Below the pieces are notes generated by a model. That model was not told where the DNA came from. It saw nothing but the letters and a program-made list of their open reading frames with translations, and searched no databases. DNA of 43,929 bases from Desulfurellales bacterium (GTDB taxonomy: Bacteria; Campylobacterota_A; Desulfurellia; Desulfurellales; Hippeaceae). The DNA lies in NCBI GenBank assembly GCA_027045065.1, contig JALUBE010000171.1, forward strand, positions 1 through 43,929, in the 5' to 3' direction. How positions within the stretch are numbered: position 1 is the first letter of the stretch; every line of letters starts with the position of its first letter. Position numbers and translations under genes: made by a program. Positions 7,494 to 16,363 of this stretch are shown here, in pieces.

Positions 7494-8789
7494 ATGGCAA
7501 AGGTAGCAATTGTAGGAAAACCGAACGTCGGTAAATCAACGCTGTTTAATTCATTAATAAACAAAAACAAGAGCTTAATACTCGACATTCCTGGGACTAC
7601 AAGGGATAGGATTTTTGAGTATGGAAACATTAACGGCAAAGATATACTATTCATCGATACAGGCGGTTTTGAAAGGAGTGGCGAGTTTCAAGAACACATA
7701 AACGAGCAGGTGCACCATGCAATAGACTCAAGCGATGTTGTGATAGTCGTATTTGACTTGACCTCACCGTTGAGCGTTGAGGATGAGGAGATATTCCGAT
7801 ACGTTCTCAAGAAAAACAAAAAGTACATATTAGTTGCAAACAAATCAGATATAAAAAGGAAGGAATTTGAATACGATTACTACAAATTCGGTGATCTATT
7901 GCATATTTCTGCAACGCACAGAAGAAACTTTGACATCTTGAAAGAAAAGATCGTTAGTTTAATTGACGAAGAAGAACAAAAGGTCAATTGCGATGCAAAG
8001 ATAGCCATTGTGGGTAGGTCAAACGTTGGCAAATCATCACTGATAAACGCGATTTTGAATGAAAATAGGAGTGTCGTTAGTGATAAAGTTGGAACTACGA
8101 CGGATAGTATTGATACACCCTTTGAATACAAGGATAGGTGCTTTTTACTTGTTGATACGGCGGGCATAAGGAGAAAATCAAAAACAAAGGGGGCACTGGA
8201 TAAGCTTGCAAGCATATTCTCACTCTTTGCCATTGAAAGAAGTGATATCTGTGTTGTTGTTGTTGATGCAAGCGAGGGTTTAACATCGATGGACAAGCAT
8301 ATCATAAACACCGTTACAGAAAAGCATAAGGGTATAATCATCGCTCTAAACAAGTGGGATCTCGTTAAAAAGACCACCTTTGAAGAGTATTCAAAGAAGC
8401 TTAAAAAAGAGCTTCAGCTTATAAACTACGCTGAAATCGTGTCAATAAGCGCTACAGAGAGGAAAAATATAAATAAACTCTTGAACAAGATCCTCTACGT
8501 TTACAAGAACTGTTCAAGACGCATTCCAACACATGAATTAAACGAAAAACTTCACTCCATAATCAGGCAGAATGCCCCCTTCTCACGAAAGGGCAAAGAG
8601 GTAAAGCTTAAATACATGACACAAGTGGATACGAATCCACCGCATTTTGTTATCTTTACAAATAGGCCAGATGAAATTGAGGAGAACTACAAGCGTTATT
8701 TAAGGAACAGTCTGTATAACCTGTTCAACTTCAAGGGCTGCTCCATAAAAATCACGTACAGGGAATCAAAAAATGAAAGAGTTGGTTGA
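7494..8789 (+). CDS. der: Ribosome-associated GTPase Der (EngA)
   Basis: A 431-residue essential GTPase needed for 50S ribosomal subunit assembly. It has the diagnostic tandem GTPase layout: GKPNVGKS (8-15), DTGG (55-58) and NKSD (about 117) for domain 1, and GRSNVGKS (about 174), DTAG (about 221) and NKWD (about 286) for domain 2. A KH-like C-terminal domain of about 80 residues follows. The length matches the family. GAAGGAGG before the ATG fixes the start. The 3' end overlaps nth by 17 bases, so the two are transcribed together; this is the first gene of the long plus-strand run. Confidence 0.97.
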   Translation: MAKVAIVGKPNVGKSTLFNSLINKNKSLILDIPGTTRDRIFEYGNINGKDILFIDTGGFERSGEFQEHINEQVHHAIDSSDVVIVVFDLTSPLSVEDEEIFRYVLKKNKKYILVANKSDIKRKEFEYDYYKFGDLLHISATHRRNFDILKEKIVSLIDEEEQKVNCDAKIAIVGRSNVGKSSLINAILNENRSVVSDKVGTTTDSIDTPFEYKDRCFLLVDTAGIRRKSKTKGALDKLASIFSLFAIERSDICVVVVDASEGLTSMDKHIINTVTEKHKGIIIALNKWDLVKKTTFEEYSKKLKKELQLINYAEIVSISATERKNINKLLNKILYVYKNCSRRIPTHELNEKLHSIIRQNAPFSRKGKEVKLKYMTQVDTNPPHFVIFTNRPDEIEENYKRYLRNSLYNLFNFKGCSIKITYRESKNERVG

Positions 8790-9387
8790 AAGGATCAAAA
8801 AACTGAATCCAGAACCGACTGTAGAGCTGAACTTTTCAAATCCATTTGAACTCCTGGTAGCTCTAATTCTTTCTGCTCGGTGTACAGACAAAAGGACAAA
8901 TATCATCACAAAAGAACTGTTTAAGCGCTATCCAACACCAAAGGACTTAGCAGAAGCACCTGTAGAGGAGATAGACAAAATCATATCATCATGTAGCATG
9001 CACAACACAAAAAGCAAAAATCTAAAGGCTTTATCTGAAATATTAGTTAGGGACTTTAACGGTGAAGTGCCAAAAAGCCTTGAAGAATTAACAAAACTCC
9101 CGGGTGTTGGGAGAAAAACGGCAAACATCCTGTTGTCAATGGCATACGGCATTCCGGCTATAGGCGTTGACACGCATGTAAAACGACTGGCTTATAGACT
9201 CGGTATTTCAAAGTCAGAGAATCCCGAAGAGATCGAAGAAGACATAAAAAAAGCTGTGCCAATAGAGGATTGGATTGTTTTCTATACGGGTTTGATACTG
9301 CATGGAAGAAGGGTGTGCAAAGCCAAAAAGCCCAACTGTGAGGAGTGTCCTTTAAACGATATATGCCCTAAAATCGGCGTAAAATGA
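8773..9387 (+). CDS. nth: Endonuclease III
   Basis: A 204-residue base-excision repair DNA glycosylase/AP lyase that removes oxidised pyrimidines. The helix-hairpin-helix LPGVGRKTA carries catalytic Lys115, and GVDTHVKR carries the catalytic Asp133. The C-terminal [4Fe-4S] ligands Cys182, Cys189, Cys192 and Cys198 show the standard C-x6-C-x2-C-x5-C spacing. The start lies inside the 3' end of der (17-base overlap) and the stop overlaps the next gene by 4 bases (ATGA). The length is normal. Confidence 0.96.
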   Translation: MKELVERIKKLNPEPTVELNFSNPFELLVALILSARCTDKRTNIITKELFKRYPTPKDLAEAPVEEIDKIISSCSMHNTKSKNLKALSEILVRDFNGEVPKSLEELTKLPGVGRKTANILLSMAYGIPAIGVDTHVKRLAYRLGISKSENPEEIEEDIKKAVPIEDWIVFYTGLILHGRRVCKAKKPNCEECPLNDICPKIGVK

Positions 9388-9755
9388 TTAAAAAAGAGGG
9401 ATTTGACTTTTGTTTTAATGAAAATGCTTGTAAAACATGCAAAGGCAAATGTTGTATAGGCGAAGGATACGTATTTTTAATAGACGAAGATATAGAGAAT
9501 ATTTCAGGGTTTTTATCCCTAAAGAAAGAAGAATTCCTAAAGCTCTACACAAAAAAGATCAACGGCAGGATTGCCCTTGTTGACTTGGTGATAAAAAATG
9601 AGAAAAGGTGCGTGTTTCTGGATGATAACTATAGGTGCGAAATCTATCCAAAAAGGCCAAAGCAATGTAGGGACTTTCCCTTTTGGGAAAGCTTAAAAGA
9701 CAAGAACTTGGGCGAAATCAAAAAACTGTGTACGGGAATAGTGGTGTGCTCATAA
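9384..9755 (+). CDS. YkgJ-type cysteine-cluster protein
   Basis: A 123-residue protein of the YkgJ family (putative zinc- or iron-chelating cysteine cluster). Visible ligand candidates are C16, C19, C23 and C24 (CKTCKGKCC), C76, C85 and C95 (EIYPKRPKQCRDFPF, the family hallmark), plus C116 and C122. The molecular role of the family is not established. It overlaps nth by 4 bases and its own 3' end overlaps the next reading frame, so it is embedded in the der operon. Confidence 0.85.
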   Translation: MIKKEGFDFCFNENACKTCKGKCCIGEGYVFLIDEDIENISGFLSLKKEEFLKLYTKKINGRIALVDLVIKNEKRCVFLDDNYRCEIYPKRPKQCRDFPFWESLKDKNLGEIKKLCTGIVVCS

Positions 9756-10669
9756 CAAAGACAAGTCTGAATTTAAAGATAGCGGATCTTAAAAACATAC
9801 AAAACCTTCTTAAGGTGGGCCAAATTGTTGAGGCAGAAGTTATAGAGAAAAAGGGTGAACTGAAATACTTGGTCAAAATAAAAAACAGCTTATTTGAAGC
9901 TCAATCGAATATACCCATAACAGCAAACAAACTAAAGCTCATGGTAAAGCAAATAACGCCCCAGATCGTTCTGAAGATCGTTGAGCCTGAAGAAGACGTA
10001 ATAAACTTCGTTAAGTACAATCAACCCATAATAATCGAGGATAAAAACGAACTCATAAAACAGGCGATAAATACACTAAAAGAGGCACTTTCTACTAATG
10101 ATAGATTGAAAGCTATAGTTCAGATAACGAAACTTGCGGGCATAGTGAAATCAGAAGGACTTGAGAATTTGATTAAAGAGTTAGAAGACAAGTTAGTAAA
10201 ACAACGACAATTCGATAAATACGGCATAGAAAGACTCGTTGATGAGTTATCGAAAAACAATGAAAACAGCCAGAAAACGCTTGCACACCTCATAAAAGAT
10301 GGCTTGAAAAGCATCACGTACAAACAGCCCACAAACGAAAACCTGTTTTTTCAGATACCTTTCGTAATCAATTCAAAACAAGAAGAGATCTATATAAAAA
10401 AGGAAAGCAAAGGGGATCGAAGGTCTGGTAAATCTTTTAAGATCACATTGATTTGGAAACACAGAAAACTGGGAACGATACAGATAGACGGCATATATAC
10501 GAACGGCTCTGTATCTTGTAACGTGTTCTTTAAAAACGAATCGACCTTGAACATGTTTTTAGAGAAGGAAAGGGAATTGAAAAATCTGCTAAAGGGTGTA
10601 AATTTATCCTTGAATTTGATGAAAAGGGAGCCTATTTTTAATTACAAGCGGCTGAACATTAAGATTTAG
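9746..10669 (+). CDS. FliK-like (flagellar hook-length control-like) protein, tentative
   Basis: A protein of about 307 residues from a GTG at 9746, which follows GGGAA by 8 bases. A TTG at 9683 in the same frame would add 21 residues but has a poorer context. No ATG is available. The N-terminal part (KVGQIVEAEVIEKKG...) resembles the beta-rich start of FliK-like proteins. The C-terminal part (about 220-290, with WKHRKLGTIQIDGIYTNG and later LKNLLKGVNLSLNLM) resembles the FliK C-terminal hook-length domain. The middle is Lys/Glu-rich and helical. The assignment rests on pattern, not on a diagnostic motif, and no other flagellar gene is nearby. It overlaps the upstream gene by 10 bases and ends the der operon. 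Confidence 0.45.
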   Translation: MLITKTSLNLKIADLKNIQNLLKVGQIVEAEVIEKKGELKYLVKIKNSLFEAQSNIPITANKLKLMVKQITPQIVLKIVEPEEDVINFVKYNQPIIIEDKNELIKQAINTLKEALSTNDRLKAIVQITKLAGIVKSEGLENLIKELEDKLVKQRQFDKYGIERLVDELSKNNENSQKTLAHLIKDGLKSITYKQPTNENLFFQIPFVINSKQEEIYIKKESKGDRRSGKSFKITLIWKHRKLGTIQIDGIYTNGSVSCNVFFKNESTLNMFLEKERELKNLLKGVNLSLNLMKREPIFNYKRLNIKI

Positions 10670-10735
10670 TTTGCTTGTATGACGAAATTATGTTAATCTT
10701 GCTCGGGAAAAATTTAGGTTGAGGGGTGAAAACAG

Positions 10736-10945
10736 ATGAAAAAGGGTTTACATCCAAAGTATGAGGTAACAACGATAAGATGTGCGTGTGGTAATGAGAT
10801 AGTTACACGTTCAACAGTTCCAAACCTTACGGTTCAGGTGTGTTCAAAGTGCCATCCGTTCTTTACCGGCAAACAGAAGATAGTAGATGAAACGGGAAGG
10901 GTTGAGAAGTTTAATAGAAAATACAAAAGAAACGTGGCAAACTAA
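10736..10945 (+). CDS. rpmE: 50S ribosomal protein L31 (zinc-binding form)
   Basis: A 69-residue protein starting MKKGLHPKY with the L31 signature. Cys16, Cys18, Cys36 and Cys39 make the Zn ribbon of the C+ type, so this is the zinc-containing form rather than the zinc-starvation paralogue. GAGGGG lies 9 bases upstream of the ATG. It follows a 66-base gap, so it probably has its own promoter and starts the second part of the plus-strand run. Confidence 0.96.
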   Translation: MKKGLHPKYEVTTIRCACGNEIVTRSTVPNLTVQVCSKCHPFFTGKQKIVDETGRVEKFNRKYKRNVAN

Positions 10946-10960
10946 GTTTGGGGGTATAAA

Positions 10961-11233
10961 ATGGACGGAAAGAGTGATACCTTCAACATTGACAAGGAAC
11001 TGGACGTTAGAGGGAAATCTGAGGATATAATAACTGAAAAGGTGCAGAGTGGTCTGGAGTCAGTAAAAGAGGGCAACTATATGCTTGTCTACGTCAATAG
11101 ATATGAAGACATCTCCGTTGTGGCAAAAGCGGTCTTTGCGAAGAAAGCCGCTGTGGATAACGTTTTAAAGAAAAACGAGAGAGACTGGGTTGTAATGGTA
11201 AAGAATGAGGTGCCCGTAGCTCAAGCTGGATAG
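10961..11233 (+). CDS. TusA/SirA-like small protein lacking the catalytic cysteine
   Basis: A 90-residue protein with a strong GGGGG ribosome binding site 15 bases after rpmE. The core (about 14-85) follows the TusA fold pattern: ELDVRGKSEDII, then a helix with LESVKEG and the strand YMLVYVN, ending in WVVMVKN. TusA-type sulfur carriers have CPxP in the first helix; here the segment reads KSEDI and the whole protein has no cysteine, so sulfur transfer by the usual route is impossible. Its last seven codons and stop lie inside the tRNA-Arg gene that begins at 11210. Sequence similarity is only at pattern level; the role is unknown. Confidence 0.6.
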   Translation: MDGKSDTFNIDKELDVRGKSEDIITEKVQSGLESVKEGNYMLVYVNRYEDISVVAKAVFAKKAAVDNVLKKNERDWVVMVKNEVPVAQAG

Positions 11234-11287
11234 AGCGTAAGACTCCGGATCTTAAGGTTGGGGGTTCAAATCCCCCCGGGTACGCCA
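11210..11287 (+). tRNA. tRNA-Arg (anticodon CCG)
   Basis: A full cloverleaf can be drawn. The acceptor stem is GTGCCCG/CGGGTAC (one G-U). The D-stem is GCTC/GAGC with a GG-containing loop, and the anticodon stem is TAAGA/TCTTA with loop CTCCGGA (anticodon CCG, reading CGG). The T-stem is GGGGG/CCCCC with TTCAAAT, the discriminator is G, and CCA is genome-encoded. Length is 78 bases. It overlaps the end of the TusA-like gene by 24 bases, and the final A of CCA is the first base of the next gene's ATG. Confidence 0.95.
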
Positions 11288-11574
11288 TGGTGAAGAGTGT
11301 AGGCCAGATCATATTTAACGACCTTGCAAAGAGCGGTTTATATGAAAGGTTAACGTTAAGTCAGTGTGTATATGAGGTTTTAAAACACGTGTTTGGCGAT
11401 CTGTCCAATCAACTTAAGATTTTAAGTTTTAAAAACGGTGTTGTTTGGGTTGGAACACCGAACCCTGTGTTTAGTCAAGAATTGTCATTTATGGAGCAGG
11501 AGATAGTAAAGAGGGTGAATGAAATCATCGGTGAAGATGTGGTCAAGAGGGTCAGGTTCAAAGAGGTGTTGTAA
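11287..11574 (+). CDS. DUF721/DciA-like protein
   Basis: A 95-residue protein of the DUF721 type. The pattern is a short helical start, then SQCVYEVLKHVFGDL, a beta pair (LKILSFKNGVVWVGTPN), a helix with SQELSFMEQEIVKRVNEIIG, and a final strand VKRVRFKEVL. The best-known DUF721 member, DciA, loads the replicative helicase in bacteria without DnaC/DnaI; this version consists of the domain alone. The ATG overlaps the tRNA CCA end by one base, and a GTG follows at 11290. The only SD-like sequence upstream is the GGGGG of the tRNA T-stem. It overlaps the next small gene (TAATG). Confidence 0.65.
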   Translation: MVKSVGQIIFNDLAKSGLYERLTLSQCVYEVLKHVFGDLSNQLKILSFKNGVVWVGTPNPVFSQELSFMEQEIVKRVNEIIGEDVVKRVRFKEVL

Positions 11575-11696
11575 TGGATGATAAAAACAAGGATCAGCAG
11601 CAGACAGAAGAAACGATAAAAAAGGCATCAGAGAAAACCTGGGAAGACGACGATTGGGCAGACGATCCAAGTGGTATTTCTCCGGGTTGCGGTTGA
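11574..11696 (+). CDS. 40-residue acidic protein with C-terminal Gly-Cys-Gly
   Basis: A short open frame that starts in a TAATG overlap with the DUF721 gene and encodes 40 residues. It begins MDDKNKDQQQTEETIKKASE, continues with a Trp/Asp-rich patch (TWEDDDWADDP) and ends SGISPGCG. An AGAGGTG sequence lies 6-7 bases before the ATG. The composition is strongly acidic and the protein is probably disordered, with one cysteine two residues from the end. No family is recognised. Translational coupling and sensible codon use favour a real gene; conservation would decide. Confidence 0.5.
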   Translation: MDDKNKDQQQTEETIKKASEKTWEDDDWADDPSGISPGCG

Positions 11697-11729
11697 TCTG
11701 AAGAGCCTATTTTTGAGGTGTTTTTAAAG

Positions 11730-12476
11730 ATGAAAAAGATAATATGGGTGGGCGGTATTTTTTTGGCTTTTTTACTGACAGGTTGTGCATCCCATAAGAA
11801 AATCATACCCCATGAAGTAGAAAAACCGGCTTTTGAATGGTACAACGAGGGCATTCAAGATTACATAAACCACGATTACAACGAAGCGGAACATGCTTTA
11901 ACAATGATCAGCGCCCAACACCCAGGGAGTATCTACGCAAAGAGGGCCACGCTCATTCTTGGAGATGTATACTTCGCAAAGGGCGACTACATGCTTGCAC
12001 GAGACTACTACAAACAGTTCATAAAGCTCTATCCCAAAAGCAAAGATGTGGTATATGCAAAGTACAAGATAGCTTTAAGCTGGTACAAATCACGCAACGG
12101 CTACAAGTTGGATGCGACACCGGTAAGAAAGGCTATAGAGGCGTTTTTAGATTTGCTAAAAGAATACCCCAACAATCCATACAGGGATAAAATTTACTAC
12201 TTTTTAACCCAGTGTGTCGAGGAACTCTACAAGCACGAGCTATTCGTAGCCAAATTCTATGCTGATTTGGATGAATTCAAAGCCGCTGAAAATAGACTCG
12301 ATTACATGTATAAACACTTCAAAAATGTCAAATTTAACGACGGGATGTTGTACTTGATGGGCAAGGTTTACTGGGCTTTGGGCAAAAAGAAAGAGGCAGA
12401 AGAGTTTTTCAAAGAACTCAAAGAGAAGTATCCAAACAGCAAATACACAAAAGAGATAGAAGAATTCAACAAATGA
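11730..12476 (+). CDS. bamD: Outer-membrane assembly lipoprotein BamD
   Basis: A 248-residue lipoprotein with TPR repeats. The ATG at 11730 is preferred over an in-frame GTG at 11718 because GAGGTG lies 9 bases upstream of it and the signal peptide then reads MKKIIWVGG. The lipobox is LLTGC with the lipidated Cys at 19. Repeats of the type YNEGIQDYINHDYNEAEHAL, GDVYFAKGDYMLARDYY and LYPKSKDVVYAKYKIALSWY match BamD/YfiO. BamD is the essential lipoprotein partner of BamA, which is encoded 4.5 kb downstream in the same run. It overlaps the hsp20 start by 4 bases. Confidence 0.9.
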   Translation: MKKIIWVGGIFLAFLLTGCASHKKIIPHEVEKPAFEWYNEGIQDYINHDYNEAEHALTMISAQHPGSIYAKRATLILGDVYFAKGDYMLARDYYKQFIKLYPKSKDVVYAKYKIALSWYKSRNGYKLDATPVRKAIEAFLDLLKEYPNNPYRDKIYYFLTQCVEELYKHELFVAKFYADLDEFKAAENRLDYMYKHFKNVKFNDGMLYLMGKVYWALGKKKEAEEFFKELKEKYPNSKYTKEIEEFNK

Positions 12477-12808
12477 GCTCCATAACGGAAGTTCTCATCT
12501 TTCTTCTAAATCACGATTACACACTTGAACCCCAATGCGATGTTAGTGAATATGGAAATTACATTTACATAGAGATGGAGATAACAGATCTTGACCTCAA
12601 TCACTTGAGTATTAATATTATCGATGGGTCAAAGATAGAGATCTTGGGGACAAAGAAAAGAAAAACGTCTCAAGAGGCCATCTACTTGAGAGCAGAAAGG
12701 GTTTTTGGAAACTTCAAGAAAAGAATGGAATTGCCCTTTGAAATTGAAAGGGTTAAAGATATAAACTACAAAAACGGACTGTTAAAGATAACACTTGTGA
12801 AGAGGTGA
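12473..12808 (+). CDS. Small heat-shock protein (Hsp20/alpha-crystallin family)
   Basis: A 111-residue protein, mostly one alpha-crystallin domain. Visible features are the beta-strand pattern YIYIEMEITDLD, the HLSINIIDGSKIEILG strand, RAERVFGNFKKRMELPFEIE and the closing KNGLLKITLVK, which is the family's A-x-x-x-n-G-v-L block with an I-type variant. N- and C-terminal extensions are very short, and the IXI oligomerisation tail is missing. It overlaps bamD by 4 bases and is 4 bases from lon, so this chaperone and protease are made together. Confidence 0.85.
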   Translation: MSSITEVLIFLLNHDYTLEPQCDVSEYGNYIYIEMEITDLDLNHLSINIIDGSKIEILGTKKRKTSQEAIYLRAERVFGNFKKRMELPFEIERVKDINYKNGLLKITLVKR

Positions 12809-12812
12809 AAGT

Positions 12813-15173
12813 ATGGCTGAAAACGACAATCAGGAAATTATGAAACTACCAGACACACTACCCGTACTGGCTTTAAGAGATATGGTGGTTTTTCCCTATA
12901 TGATAATTCCGCTGTTTGTGGGTAGGGATTTCTCCATTCGCGCTATAGATGAGGCCCTATCAAAGGACAGAATTATCGTTACCCTGACCCAGAAGAAACC
13001 AGAGGTCAACGAGCCCAATGCCGATGATCTGTACCATGTGGGAACGGCGTGTCTGATTTTAAGAATGTTGAAAATGCCCGACGGTAGGGTAAAGGTCTTG
13101 GTTCAGGGACTAAAGAAAGTCAGGGTAAAAGAATTTAAGCAATTTGAACCCTATATAGAAGCCGAAGTTGAAGAAAAGATCGACATAATGCCATTAAGCG
13201 AATACGAGGAGATGGAAACAGAGGCCCTAATGAGGGCCATAAAGGATCAACTGCAACAGCTTGCGGCTTACAACAAAAACATACCAAATGATATCGTTGT
13301 CATAGCAAACAACATAGAAGAACCGGATAAATTTGCAGACATCATAGCAAGCAACATACAATTAAGAACACAGATTGCACAAGAGCTATTGGAGATAGAT
13401 TCAGTAGAAGTAAAGCTTAGAAGGTTAAACGAAATCTTAGACAAAGAGTTGCAGCTGCTTGCCCTTCAAACAAAGATACAGAACCAGGCAAAAGAAGAGA
13501 TATCAAAGACACAAAAGGAATACTTTTTAAGGGAGCAGATAAAGGCCATAAAGAAAGAGTTGGGCGAGAGCGATGTAACTGACGAGATAGAGGAATTCAA
13601 GGAAAAGATTAAAAAGGCCAAGATGCCAGAGGTTGCACGAAAAGAAGCTGAAAAGCAGCTATCGAGATTGGCTAAGATGCATCCGGATTCGGCTGAGGCA
13701 AACGTCATCCGCACATACCTTGATTGGATGGTCTCAATGCCGTGGAACAAGCGATCAGAGGAGAAGATAGATATAAAGAAGGTCCAAAAGATATTGGACG
13801 AGGATCATTATGACATAAAAGAAGCGAAAACGAGGATATTGGAGTATCTCTCCGTTAAGAAGCTCAAAAAGGACATGAAAGGACCTATCTTGTGCTTTGT
13901 GGGTCCTCCAGGTGTTGGCAAGACATCACTTGCAAAATCCATTGCCCGAGCCATAAACAGGAAGCTGGTTAGAATCTCTTTAGGCGGTGTTAGGGATGAA
14001 GCCGAGATTAGAGGACACAGGCGAACATACGTTGGGGCTTTGCCGGGTAGGATCATACAGGGCTTGAAACAGGCTGGTGTAAAAAACCCCGTGTTTGTAC
14101 TGGATGAGATAGACAAACTATCAAGGGACTTTAGCGGTGATCCGGCAAGCGCGTTGTTGGAAGCCTTAGACCCAGAGCAAAACAGCGAATTTGAAGACCA
14201 CTATTTGGGTGTTCCTTTCGACCTATCCGAGGTGTTCTTTATAACAACGGCAAATACGACAGAGACCATACCACCACCACTTTTGGATAGAATGGAGGTT
14301 ATTAGACTCTCAGGCTACACAACAGAAGAAAAAATGCGTATAGCAAAGCGTTACATAATCCCCAAACAGACAAAAGAGCACGGTTTGGAAAAATACAAAA
14401 TCACGTGGACAGACAACGCCGTTCGAAAAATCATAGAAAACTACACGCGTGAGGCCGGCGTCAGGAATTTAGAGAAAACCATATCCAAAGTTTTGAGAAA
14501 GATAGCAAGGAAGATAGCAGAAGGTACGCGTCAAAAGGAATTCCACATAACGGCAAACCTCGTTACGAAATACTTAGGTGTTCCACCGTTTAACGTTGAG
14601 GAGAAATTAGATAAGGATTACGTGGGTATAGCCACAGGCCTTGCATGGACACCCGTGGGCGGTGAGATCTTGTTTATAGAATCCCAAAAGGTTAAAGGTT
14701 CAGGGAAGTTGATCCTCACAGGTTCTTTGGGAGATGTTATGAAGGAATCGGCTCAGGCTGCAGTCACATTTGCACGTAGTAGGTACAAACAGTTGGGCTT
14801 AGAAGAGGATTTCTATGAAAAGTACGATCTACACATACACGTTCCTGAGGGTGCAGTGCCTAAAGATGGCCCGAGTGCGGGAATAACCATCGCAACGTCT
14901 ATTATATCGTGTCTTACGGGAATACCGGTCAGGCACGATATAGCCATGACTGGAGAGATCACTTTAACGGGCAGGGTCTTGCCGATAGGTGGATTAAAGG
15001 AAAAAACCCTTGCAGCGTTGAGGGCAGGGATTTACGATATTATAATACCGTTCGACAACAAAAAGGACGCAAATGAAGTTCAAAACCAGATAAAGTCCAG
15101 AAAACTCAAATACCATTACGTAAAGACAATGGACGAGGTTTTGCAAAAGGCGCTGGTTAAACCGTTGCAGTGA
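12813..15173 (+). CDS. lon: ATP-dependent Lon protease
   Basis: A 786-residue LonA-type protease. The N-terminal substrate-binding domain starts at [13 protein letters not shown], a long coiled-coil linker follows, and the AAA+ domain has Walker [10 protein letters not shown] (near 362-370) and VFVLDEIDK as Walker B. The protease domain has PKDGPSAGI with nucleophile Ser688, and GGLKEK (about 727-732) supplies the catalytic lysine. The length is standard. Lon degrades misfolded and regulatory proteins in the cytoplasm. Its stop overlaps the following GTG start by 3-4 bases (GTGA). Confidence 0.98.
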   Translation: MAENDNQEIMKLPDTLPVLALRDMVVFPYMIIPLFVGRDFSIRAIDEALSKDRIIVTLTQKKPEVNEPNADDLYHVGTACLILRMLKMPDGRVKVLVQGLKKVRVKEFKQFEPYIEAEVEEKIDIMPLSEYEEMETEALMRAIKDQLQQLAAYNKNIPNDIVVIANNIEEPDKFADIIASNIQLRTQIAQELLEIDSVEVKLRRLNEILDKELQLLALQTKIQNQAKEEISKTQKEYFLREQIKAIKKELGESDVTDEIEEFKEKIKKAKMPEVARKEAEKQLSRLAKMHPDSAEANVIRTYLDWMVSMPWNKRSEEKIDIKKVQKILDEDHYDIKEAKTRILEYLSVKKLKKDMKGPILCFVGPPGVGKTSLAKSIARAINRKLVRISLGGVRDEAEIRGHRRTYVGALPGRIIQGLKQAGVKNPVFVLDEIDKLSRDFSGDPASALLEALDPEQNSEFEDHYLGVPFDLSEVFFITTANTTETIPPPLLDRMEVIRLSGYTTEEKMRIAKRYIIPKQTKEHGLEKYKITWTDNAVRKIIENYTREAGVRNLEKTISKVLRKIARKIAEGTRQKEFHITANLVTKYLGVPPFNVEEKLDKDYVGIATGLAWTPVGGEILFIESQKVKGSGKLILTGSLGDVMKESAQAAVTFARSRYKQLGLEEDFYEKYDLHIHVPEGAVPKDGPSAGITIATSIISCLTGIPVRHDIAMTGEITLTGRVLPIGGLKEKTLAALRAGIYDIIIPFDNKKDANEVQNQIKSRKLKYHYVKTMDEVLQKALVKPLQ

Positions 15174-16363
15174 ACTTTGAAACGTTTTTAGCTCTGAAGT
15201 ACATAAAGTCATCCAAAGGCAAAGAGAAGTTCATATCATTTTCGTCTCTGATGTCTGTGCTGGGCATCATCGTAGGTGTTGCAGCCCTGATTATAGTTAT
15301 GGGCGTAATGAATGGTTTCGATAATGAGCTTGAAAAAAAGATTATCGATGTCAATCCCCATGTTTTGGTGAAAAACACAAGCGGCGTCTTCCCCTATAAC
15401 AAAAAACTCCTGAATACCATTTCACATCTACGAGGTGTGAAATTTGTCTACCCACTGCTTATAACCCAAGGTATGATTAGTGCAAATGGATATTCCAGTG
15501 GAGTGGTGATAAATGGCTTAGAAGCAAATCAAAACAATCCCGTTCAAAAGTACATTATTGAAGGATCTTTAAAAAAAGGTGGTGTTGTATTGGGCTACGA
15601 ATTGGCAAAGATGTTGGGTGTTACAATTGGTAGTACCGTTAGGATAATCCTTCCATTTGGAAAAACAACGCCGTTCGGGTTTGCGCCTCTGTCTTTCACA
15701 GAACAGGTTTCGGGAATATTCAAATGTGGCATGTACGATTACGATTCAAGCTTCGTTTATTTACCCTTAAAAGACCTATGGTCTAAAACAAACATGAAAG
15801 GCCTGATAAATACGATAGCTGTGATTTTAAAAGACCCTTTCAAGGCAGATCAATTCACAAATAGACTAAACCCACTTTTGCCTTTCAAGTTTTACGCCTC
15901 AAACTGGATGGAGCTGAATTACAACTTTTTTACAGCGTTGAAGTTAGAAAAAATAGCAATGTTTATCATATTATTGCTCGTTGTTATTGTGGCAGCTTTT
16001 AATATAACAAGCTCCCTAATGATGCTCGTCATGGAAAAAACAAAGGATGTGGCAATATTGAGAAGTTTTGGTGCAACAACGAAAAACATAAAAAATATAT
16101 TCATAAAACAATCAGCCATAATCGGGATTGTAGGCGTTTTGATAGGCGATGCCTTAGGCATACTGTTAAGCTTTCTTTTAAAGAAATACCACTTCATAGA
16201 GCTACCTAAGAGTGTGTACTACATCACAACGATACCCGTAGATATAAATGGTCTATACATATTAGGAATTACCGTTTTATCTTTTGTTTTGGTTGTCTTC
16301 TCAAGCCTATATCCTGCTCACAAGGCATCTAAATTGGATATCGTTGAGGTTCTGCGCCAATGA
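15170..16363 (+). CDS. lolE: LolC/LolE-family lipoprotein-releasing ABC permease
   Basis: A 397-residue inner-membrane protein starting at a GTG that overlaps the lon stop. One N-terminal helix (about 25-48, with SVLGIIVGVAALIIVMGVMNGF) is followed by a periplasmic domain of about 200 residues. Three C-terminal helices and the MacB-FtsX-type motif with MMLVMEKTKDVAILRSFGA then follow. It forms the membrane part of the Lol system that releases mature lipoproteins towards the outer membrane. Only one permease is encoded here next to lolD, so it probably works as a homodimer (LolF-type) unless another copy lies elsewhere. lolC and lolE cannot be told apart. The stop overlaps lolD by 4 bases. Confidence 0.9.
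   Translation: MNFETFLALKYIKSSKGKEKFISFSSLMSVLGIIVGVAALIIVMGVMNGFDNELEKKIIDVNPHVLVKNTSGVFPYNKKLLNTISHLRGVKFVYPLLITQGMISANGYSSGVVINGLEANQNNPVQKYIIEGSLKKGGVVLGYELAKMLGVTIGSTVRIILPFGKTTPFGFAPLSFTEQVSGIFKCGMYDYDSSFVYLPLKDLWSKTNMKGLINTIAVILKDPFKADQFTNRLNPLLPFKFYASNWMELNYNFFTALKLEKIAMFIILLLVVIVAAFNITSSLMMLVMEKTKDVAILRSFGATTKNIKNIFIKQSAIIGIVGVLIGDALGILLSFLLKKYHFIELPKSVYYITTIPVDINGLYILGITVLSFVLVVFSSLYPAHKASKLDIVEVLRQ

Noticed and set aside
9683-9745. TTG start at 9683 for the FliK-like protein
   Set aside because: It would overlap the Cys-cluster gene by 73 bases with a poorer ribosome binding site; the GTG at 9746 fits better, though this is not certain.
11094-11312. Minus-strand frame of 72 codons with a YPGGFEPPTLRS-like segment
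   Set aside because: It is the well-known spurious translation of a tRNA gene read backwards (tRNA-Arg CCG); it also overlaps two better-supported genes.
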